Positions 49,201 through 64,000 of a stretch of 64,000 bases of DNA are shown here, piece by piece (positions within the stretch are counted from its first letter, which is position 1; each line of letters starts with the position of its first letter). The position numbers and the translations under genes were made by a program. The notes under the pieces are model-generated. The model saw nothing but the letters and a program-made list of their open reading frames with translations, had not been told where the DNA came from and did no database searches. The DNA is from Heterotrichella gracilis. Lineage: Eukaryota; Sar; Xanthophyceae; Tribonematales; Xanthonemataceae. The stretch is taken from the NCBI GenBank assembly GCA_032358255.1, contig JAULBX010002224.1, forward strand, positions 1 through 64,000, in the 5' to 3' direction.

Positions 49201-50801
49201 ATTGTACTGAATTAGGTGCCATCATGTGCTTTGCTGGACAGCAACAAGTCAGCCTGACAGCTAACGCACTGTACAGACCGGAAAAAGCAGTGGCACTGCG
49301 CGAGTCCTCCAACATCATCAGCACGCCAAAGGCTGTTCGGAAAGGTGTCAAATCATCAGGAGCTGTTGAGTCATATTCTCCGCAAATGTACTCAGCGCCC
49401 ACGACCCCAAGTGCATTTGAAATAGATGCAATGTATGCAGAGGCGCTTTCTGTGCAAAATGGTATGTGACGGACTGCACCATGCACTGCGTCTCTTGAAG
49501 ACAATGTAGACCCATTTATATGCCTTTTCCGGGACAAAGAAGGAAATTGGGCTTATATTTTCGTGGCGTTACGCACGGTACTGAATAAGACTTTGACTTC
49601 TCATGCGTTGACCTTGAGCATCTCTAGAGCTGCTGCAATAGATATTAACAGGTAAATGATGATAACCAGATATGCTGAATCCATGGCCATGACTGCAGGG
49701 GAGATGTTCAACCTTCTCAGACTGATGCAAAAAACTGGTCCCTGTTGGGCACAACTATCAGAGGCGACGTATCGCTCCTTGCTAGCAAATCTGGTGAAGC
49801 TTCTGAGGGTAAGTACATTGATGTTTCATGACGTGGAGTTTTCAACATATCCACCTTGAGTGATGTATGCAAGGGGGGCCTGGGACCCTGTACACCATCA
49901 TCTACTCAGAGGGGTTGCTCTCATATTGCAAATTGCTTGAAAGGCAATTGCAGAAGAGCTGAGCATGGGCGTTTTATGACAATATTGATAATATGTATGT
50001 GCATTGGTGTACCATGCAGCAAATATTGCTCAATAAATCCACTTATGTTAATTATTTACTAGGATACCGCCATCCTCCCAAGAGTGCTGCCCTGGTTCTG
50101 GCCGTTGGCAGATGAAGATGCACCAGTGTCCATCCGGGTGCCTTTTGAGGTGCAACAAGAGATTGTGGCTGCCCTAGCCAGCATCACTCCGGAGCAAGAC
50201 CTCGCTATGGACAACAAGGTAAATCATCTACATGCATGGCAAAGACAGTTTGTGAGATGTACAAGGAATTTGGAGATGTATGCATGCTGCTTTCAGCAAT
50301 TGATCAATAAATTTCCACCTTGCAGCCAAGCTTACTCTTGCAAACACTGCGGTACGTCTGGAACATGCCATCTGCAGCAGCTTCGCCAGAGCTGCTGATT
50401 GCCAGTGATGTCTCCTCCCCAAAACGCATCGCAACTGAGTTTGCCAGGCTACAAGCTGCACATGACAGTCCGCTCGAGGGGCGCATAAGGCAATCAACAG
50501 AGAGCTTCTTGAACATGCAAGTAAGCGGCCCCTCCCTTCCAGCCTTTTAAATTCTTGTAGAATACTTGCATTTATTGTGGATATGGTAACTTGATTAGCT
50601 GGTATCAACAATGCCATCAAATGACACCTGCTAACCAAGTTACCTAGTTCATTACATTTTGGATATTAAAAGGAATCATTATACCTTTACCAAATGCTTG
50701 CATCATAGTCCATCGCGGCAACAAAATGACCACCATCACCTCCCAAGTGATCTTTGGTGTTTTGTAGGCTCATCTCAAGGCTATTCAAGGGCACCAGTGA
50801 T
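46256..50801 (+). CDS. TORTIFOLIA1/SPIRAL2-like HEAT-repeat microtubule protein
   Basis: Plant-lineage family that binds microtubules and controls minus-end dynamics and cell shape. Fifteen exons: 46256-46393, 46529-46612, 46677-46814, 47023-47211, 47360-47477, 47592-47758, 47926-48029, 48131-48255, 48469-48545, 48797-49109, 49216-49461, 49699-49808, 50063-50218, 50326-50520, 50769-50801; about 730 residues. N-terminal HEAT repeats resemble the family TOG-like domain: LAIMNRLGDKDTQRAASLEL, SLHLRLTQESVKLLSVMG, KTSMVRDATGDALGRIAQSL, LSSKDWKDRESAANAIE. A short coiled coil follows (QQLAVVQSQQEKLMDMLTTL), then a basic-Ser linker and a C-terminal helical domain (LLRLMQKTGPCWAQLSEATY). Exon 2 ends CGCAAG|GCAAGT, a GC-AG intron. 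The intron 47478-47591 is a multiple of three without stops. The last exon (AHLKAIQGHQ) is short and least certain. Confidence 0.85.
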
Positions 50802-52900
50802 TGTCTTTAAGGGTTCTGGGCCAACGGGCATGCTACTATGGTACCTAGCTTCACTGCTGCAAACCATGCTCTGAGAGGATAGGCGCAATGGATGCAGCAT
50901 GCCAGTGTGAGCACCGTGCCCAGTGGGCCCCAAACAGCAGATCCAGGTGGGAGAACAGCGCCTCATCCAGTGCCCAGGCTATCGCACAGGAGTGTTGAAC
51001 TGGCCAACTCTGGAGCGTCAGCTGTCAGCTTGTGGCACACGGTGGCTGTGTACGCTGTGCACCTCTTGGCCACTCAGTCTGCTGTCAGAAGCACTGCTGG
51101 CATCATGTTGAACACGCAACGTCATCACGATGAAGTTTTCTTGAATGAACATGATTTGTAATTTGTTAGGGAACCTGATTCGGTGGGTCAGCCAGTGTGC
51201 CCTGCCGTCGGCATAAGACAGGCATTTGCCATGACTGATGACGCTGCATTTAAAATGTGCAACACATAAGAATGAAAAAATACACTGGTTGCTGTACGGG
51301 ATAGTCGCTGAGTTTCTTATTTTAGGAGTGTTCGTACTTCCTATGCTATCTGCAATAGAGTGTATACGGCGTTTGGCGTTGCTCAAATTATGTATGTCAC
51401 GCTCAGTCTTAGAGCTGCTGCTGCAGTTCCCCAACAATGTCAAGCTGGCAGCGTTATCAATATACAATACAGAAATTTTCAGGTTACCTGCCGCCTGGGC
51501 AGTGCACACTGTAATGCAGTACGTCGCTCCATCTTTTGTGTCCAAGTGAACCCACTAGCAATATATATGTCAATTGGGAAGTGGAGTGCTTGGGTTGCAA
51601 ACGGTTGGGTGGTCTGTAGACAGAGAGCTAGAGGGTTTGATCTAGAGATGGTGGGCGGATGAGTGGGGAGGGCTTGGGGGGGATCACCGTAATACGCTGC
51701 AGCATGTCCCTGACCACCAGCACTAGCATGCGTGGCAACCCTATCCCCACAATGTACCGCTACCATTCCCACCACTGGGCAGTTCAGGTAATTGTGGAGG
51801 CATAACAAGTGGGACACTATTTGGGCCCCCGCCAAAGTGGTGATTAGCTTGGCGACATCCACCCACTTCCTCTAGTAGGGTGCTACCCCCACAGGGCTTT
51901 GCTATCCGCCAACTAAGCAGTCACATTACAGCTGCAGTGCCAGCTACATGTATACAGGAACAACGCACGTGACCATGTGTTGGATCGCTTGGGCAGTCAG
52001 GGGCATTGCCACATATGAGGGTCCAGGCGTGGGATCCATACACCGAAGGTGGACAAACATCCGACGTGTTGGCATGCACTTGGCCCTCCACCAGCCGCTA
52101 CCTAGAACCAGACGTACCTGGTAACTTTGGGTCATGCCACTACCAGATTGCCAGCCAATGACATCAATCAACTAGCTACGTATGTCGCCCGAACTTTGGA
52201 AGGTTCTACCACCTCGAAGAAAGGTATGCTAGGTGAAGGGTCCAAACAACGCTGTGGCTGAGCATTGCCTTGGCAAGTGAGGTCAAACTGGACTGGGTGG
52301 GCATATGCAAGCACTGTGCCTGTGGCGATTAAGACCCAATACGCTGCTAAGCAGAGATCCTGGTAGGAGTGATAATTTTCAGCTTGGGGTGTAAGGTGTC
52401 CGGACTGCGTGTAAGCTTCGTGTCACTGCGCATGCATGCATCTAGATCTAGATGCATGCATGCGTGTATGTCCGTTATTTGTCCGTCACTCACAGTATGG
52501 GTTCCCAAGTGCTGCTGGGCACACATCAAGCAGGATTGATACACCTACGCAGGGGACGTCTGGGGTGCTCGGTAGCGGGTTTGCGTATTTGGGGGCCAGG
52601 AACAACGAGTTCAGGCACACCCGCCATCTCCCGTAGAACCTTGCGCCGTCGATACGCAAGTCGACTTACCGAGCCAGAACGCGGCTCTGTATACTTGGCT
52701 GGGACCAAACCTCGTCGGTGCATGGCTGTTTTTGTTCTTATGCGTCTCTAAAACCACTTTTCCACTCTATATTGGATGAGCTGACCACGAACAGCAAGTG
52801 AACGTTGCGACACACACCTGTTTACACAGATGCTTCTCAACCCTTGGCAACCCGATTTGAAGTGCCATAGAGTTGGGTGTTGCACAAAACTGTTCAAGCA
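50802..52900. other. 2.1-kb stretch without a supported gene
   Basis: Several frames of 60-175 codons occur, none with a recognised family. It includes a segment (about 51400-51555) with a diverged second copy near 55120-55315, and a 36-base palindrome. Confidence 0.45.
52429..52464. repeat. Perfect 36-base palindrome
   Basis: The half-site CGCATGCATGCATCTAGA is followed with no spacer by its exact reverse complement. It contains overlapping ATGCAT and CTAGATCTAG. It lies about 440 bases before the ATG of the next + gene. Confidence 0.95.
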
Positions 52901-54408
52901 ATGGCGACCATCAAGGCTCGGCCGTGCATCTGTACCCTCACTGCTACCAGGAGGCCGGCCATCCCACTTGCCACCACTGCAAACGTGGCTCCCGTTCGAG
53001 GGCGTTTTGCCAGAACTGGCTTTGGCACTTGGTTTGCACGAACTGGGAGGGCGGGGGCGGGGGGCACCTTGAGGGCTGAGTCACCATCGACAAGTGGGCC
53101 CGCCCGGTATGGTTACGGTTGCATGGTGACAGAGCAATATGACTCTGTTTGCTTGCCAAGCATGCGTGGATATGGCCAACTTTGAGGTGGGCTCTCTGTC
53201 TCAGGGATGGTGAAGACTTAGAGGGTGTGGCAGCAGCACCCAGATTGTCGGAGTGCGTCACGGAGGGACCCCCAGCCAGCGTGCCCCAGTCGGACGCCAG
53301 GGCCCTCTCCAGGCAACTCCTGGTTGCCCAAAGCATGTATAACCGATCGCAGAAGGAGCTCACTACCGTCATCGCATATGCAGCGGCAGCTGGTATCCTG
53401 TGGTGTGGGAGACTGTACCTTGGAGTGCTGATGAATGAGGTAGGTGCTTCCCAACTGCCCAGCCCAATTGCTTGCCCAACCGTCCTGAGTGTGCCTCACA
53501 ATTTGTTCTCCTCTTCCTGACTGGCGACGTATGCCCTTGCTGTTCTCCAGGCTGGGGGCTTGGCCGAGGCGGTCCCAGCGGTCATGAAGCAGCCTGGCTC
53601 GTTGGACCTGGTGGCGCTGGCGGTTGGAGCCCTGGCTGCAGGCTTTGGTGTGGCCAGCAAAGGGCCGCTCCTGGTTGTGGCCCAGTACCTTGCCCGCGTG
53701 GCAACCGCCTCAGAAGGCAAAAAAAATGGTGGCTGATTTTGAGGCCGCTGTCAGGGTTGTCAAGGATGCTGAGGGCCCCAGCGCCACCGACCAGGGCGCT
53801 ACGGGGCAGCAGGTCGCAGGGGCACTGCCACTCAGAGGTGACGTGTCAAAGGCCATGACTGCCGGTTCTGGGGCGGCCAGCAAGGGGCAGCTCCCGGGGC
53901 GTGTGTGGGCCACCGCCTCGCTTACGAGGGGAATGCTGAGGGCAGGAGGATGAGTGGGCTGGGTGGCGCATTAGGGGGCGTCACAGCTGCTGAGAGCACC
54001 AGCTCCACCGCCCAGAGGCTTGAGGCCATTGGGGGCACTTTGGGGGATCTGAAGGGGGAGCTAAAGGGTGTGGGGGGGCGGATGGGGGTTGTGGATGGGA
54101 GGTTGGAGGTTGTGGACGGGAGGTTGGGGTTTGTGGAGGGGAGGTTGGGGTTTGTGGCCGGGAGGTTGGGGTTTGTGGAGGGGAGGTTGGGGTTTGTGGA
54201 GGGGAGGTTGGGGGTTGTGGACGGGAGGTTGGGGGTTGTGCAGGAGAGGTTGGTAGGTTTGGGAGGAAGCTTTGCGGCAGCTGAGGCAAGAGCGGCGGCA
54301 TTGGGGGCCACACTTGATGAGCTGAACAGCATCCTTGAGGCAAATCATGCCACCCTTGAGAGCCGGGTGAAGAAGGCTGGTGGCCCCAGGGTGTCCCTTG
54401 ACAATTGA
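52901..54408 (+). CDS. Unrecognised organelle-targeted membrane protein with GRL heptad repeats
   Basis: Family not recognised. Exons: 52901-53106, 53205-53439, 53551-53837, 53987-54408. The first about 60 residues are Arg/Ala/Thr-rich without acids (MATIKARPCICTLTATRRPA), a transit-type presequence. Two hydrophobic stretches follow (AYAAAAGILWCGRLYLGVLM and LVALAVGALAAGFGVA), probably membrane helices. The C-terminal part is a tandem seven-residue repeat, VDGRLGF/VEGRLGF, eight units, ending in an Ala/Glu helix (AAAEARAAALGATLDELN). Frames of exon 3 before and after an A8 run (about 53719-53726) differ by one base; with seven As the reading is open and about 382 residues result. This may be a sequencing slip, a true frameshift, or an unseen intron. 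The intron 53838-53986 is inferred from phase-1 sites on both sides. The ATGA overlap at 53950 is not a second start in this view. Confidence 0.55.
54091..54258 (+). repeat. Minisatellite of 21-base units, about eight copies, coding
   Basis: Units like GTGGAGGGGAGGTTGGGGTT(T) are head to tail in frame and give VDGRLxF/VEGRLxV heptads. Units differ by one to four bases. One unit has GCC (Ala) in place of the acidic codon. Spacing of Leu and Val fits a helical heptad. Confidence 0.92.
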
Positions 54409-55592
54409 GCGTGGGAGGGTACCACGGCGGCAAGGTGGATGGGTACAAACCAGTTGACAGGCAGACTGGGGTTTGGCACACCACCAGCAAGCTGCGCTGC
54501 ACTGAGCGCAGCTGCTTGCTGGTGGTGTGTAGACCCCCTGCCTGCCTGTCACTGGCTTGTATATACCATCCACCTTGCCGCCGTAGGGGTGTTTCATGCA
54601 GGCTGGTTTTTTTTGCAGCCACATGGGCGCAGATGTGATTCAATTTACTGTCTGGTACTGTGCATGGGCAAATGCTACCCACAGCAGGTAGCAGATATCT
54701 GCAGGCTGCTGAGCTACTATTCCGAATGGCATTCAAACCAGCTGCGGATATCTGCTATCTGCTGTGGACTCCACATGATAGCATTTGTGCGTGCAAAGTA
54801 CTTTAGATCACATACGCATGGCATGGCATTGGCAATGCCCAGTTTCGCTTAATAAGGACTAGCTGTTGCTGCCAACCAGTGGTTGAAGCTTGGCCTTGAT
54901 CCGCACAGGCACTGTTGTCTGTAGTATTCCTGTTGTGATGATTACTTCCTTGCCAGCATCATGCGCAGCGAAAAGGGTCGCAGCTGCAGCCAGGCATGCC
55001 TGCAAACTGAACTCATGTAGGATCCTCTCAGAGATGAGCATGGACTTTTCATGACTGGCTCCAGTCAGCCAATATCGTCATATGCCAGCTCATGGCGTCC
55101 AATATAACATTGCAATTGAATGTGGGAGTGGCTGTTGCAGTTCCTCACAGCGTCCCACGTAGTTCTGTTGAACGTTACTGTAACATCGTCATTCAATATG
55201 CAATACAGGTACTTTAACCTGCCCTAGACCTGCACACTGCAACAGTTGCATGCAGAGTACTCTGTAGTGCAAAAAGCTGCTCCATCGTTTGTGTCCAAAT
55301 AAACCCACCACAGAGAAAGCAGTACATGATTGACAGTCAACAGATGCATTTGAAGCCCTCACCATGCTCATGCCTCCTAGTATACAAGTGCCAAGCTAAA
55401 AGAACAAAATCCCCTACGCGTCGATGTCCCTGGAAGATACAGATCCAAACCAGATTTAAAAACTGAATACTGGACAGGAATAGAGGGATTGGATCTAAAC
55501 AGACATAACGCCCCCATACAAAGGTGGCACGCCCCAAACCAGCAGCGCCTCAATGAAAATGCACGGATCATGTGAGACAACGCTATCCTGCA
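54409..55592. other. Gene-free stretch between convergent 3' ends
   Basis: 1.18 kb with the fold-back repeat, a 60-codon minus frame (54859-55041, uncalled) and the second copy of a diverged repeat (about 55120-55315). Confidence 0.45.
54421..54586. repeat. Fold-back inverted repeat just after a stop codon
   Basis: Two arms of about 80 bases meet at a small loop near 54502 (GCTGCGCT / AGCGCAGC). Matching blocks include GGCGGCAAGGTGGATGG at 54426 against its reverse complement at 54566-54582, and the CACACCACCAGCAAGC / GCTTGCTGGTGGTGTG pair near the centre. About 85% pairing. Read outward, both arms encode a similar peptide (GGKVDGxYKPVxxRxGV). Confidence 0.92.
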
Positions 55593-63613
<8,021 letters not shown>

Positions 63614-64000
63614 CGTGGCTAGCTGTCACAGCACACGCGTGGGAGGAAGATCTGGGCGATTTAAACCAACTTTTGCCGCCACTTCAAACTATTGTTTTGC
63701 CGCATGGCCGCATATGGTGGTTGATTTCAAAAGGCTGCGACGTACAACGACAAGTGGGTAGGTTTACTTGGAGGCAATATATGTGGGCTGTGTGTTCAGT
63801 TGGTGGGTGTGTGCGTGTCAATCTCGGGGTAGACCTCGGGGTTAATTGTGGGGTTCCATCAGTCGGACAGAGGAGTGTGACCGAGAGGAAACAGAGTGGG
63901 GCTTACTAAGGCTCATAGTATGAGTCATAAACTCTAGCAGTCACCCGATATCCAGTATTGGTTGATGCCCAGTACGTATGGTGAAGTGGGTGAACGACCA
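63614..64000. promoter_or_regulatory. Upstream region of the USP gene
   Basis: 387 bases from the USP ATG to the window edge. No TATA box or other motif could be assigned. The region carries a GT-rich stretch near 63785-63815. Confidence 0.3.

Noticed and set aside
51018-51549. Overlapping frames of 100-175 codons on both strands
   Set aside because: No recognisable protein. Only the last codons (APSFVSK) have support from a second diverged copy, which is reported as a finding instead.
54091-54258. CRISPR-like array
   Set aside because: Units of 21 bases are directly adjacent without spacers and lie in frame in a eukaryotic gene; it is a coding minisatellite.
53905-54408. A separate gene starting at the ATGA overlap near 53950
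   Set aside because: Stop-start overlaps are a bacterial habit. A phase-1 intron 53838-53986 joins this frame to the upstream exons, which fits the rest of the window better.
54859-55041. 60-codon minus frame with coding-like composition
   Set aside because: It starts with ATG and reads plausibly (HDAGKEVIITTGIL) but stands alone, has no family, and could not be joined to neighbouring exons.

Overview
The window is nuclear DNA from a photosynthetic green eukaryote, most likely a chlorophyte green alga (perhaps a trebouxiophyte; this is inference). Evidence: genes cut into many short exons by GT-AG introns of about 60-400 bases, GC-rich coding sequence, several products with chloroplast transit peptides, a thylakoid Tat subunit, a plant-type SPIRAL2/TORTIFOLIA1 homologue, and scattered plant-type TTTAGGG telomere-like repeats. 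No bacterial operons, viral genes or recognisable transposon genes were seen. Exon borders were placed by hand from splice consensus and reading-frame continuity; single borders may be off by a base or more.

Layout, left to right. A short, probably partial + strand gene (270-696). Thylakoid Hcf106/TatB (minus, 1669-3155), head to head with a plastid EamA/DMT transporter (plus, 3721-6022). A gene-free stretch, then a plastid PNPOx-like FMN split-barrel protein (minus, 7700-10539), head to head with Elongin A (plus, 11364-15170). A giant 23-exon coiled-coil protein (minus, 15931-25699) that holds an internal duplication and a 100-N assembly gap, head to head with a NAK/AAK1-type kinase (plus, 26749-29286). 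A small plastid protein with two identically spaced cysteine knuckles (minus, 30744-31894). DNA ligase IV with two BRCT domains and an unusually long disordered tail (minus, 33359-45578); a tRNA-Leu(AAG) gene lies on the opposite strand inside one of its introns. Head to head with the ligase is a TORTIFOLIA1/SPIRAL2-like HEAT-repeat microtubule protein (plus, 46256-50801). Then an unrecognised organelle-targeted membrane protein with a seven-residue tandem repeat (plus, 52901-54408), and a DUSP-containing ubiquitin-specific protease of the plant UBP5/8-11 or animal USP4/11/15 type (minus, 55593-63613).

The genes do not form one pathway: they are housekeeping functions (thylakoid protein transport, Pol II elongation, NHEJ repair, clathrin-adaptor kinase signalling, microtubule control, deubiquitination). 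Four divergent pairs share upstream regions of 0.57-1.05 kb. The most unusual material is structural: two interleaved perfect inverted repeats at 17233-17333, a fold-back hairpin at 54421-54586, a 36-base perfect palindrome at 52429-52464, exon-edge duplications carrying spare splice sites in the USP gene, and a coiled-coil duplication whose surviving copy predicts the true size of the assembly gap.
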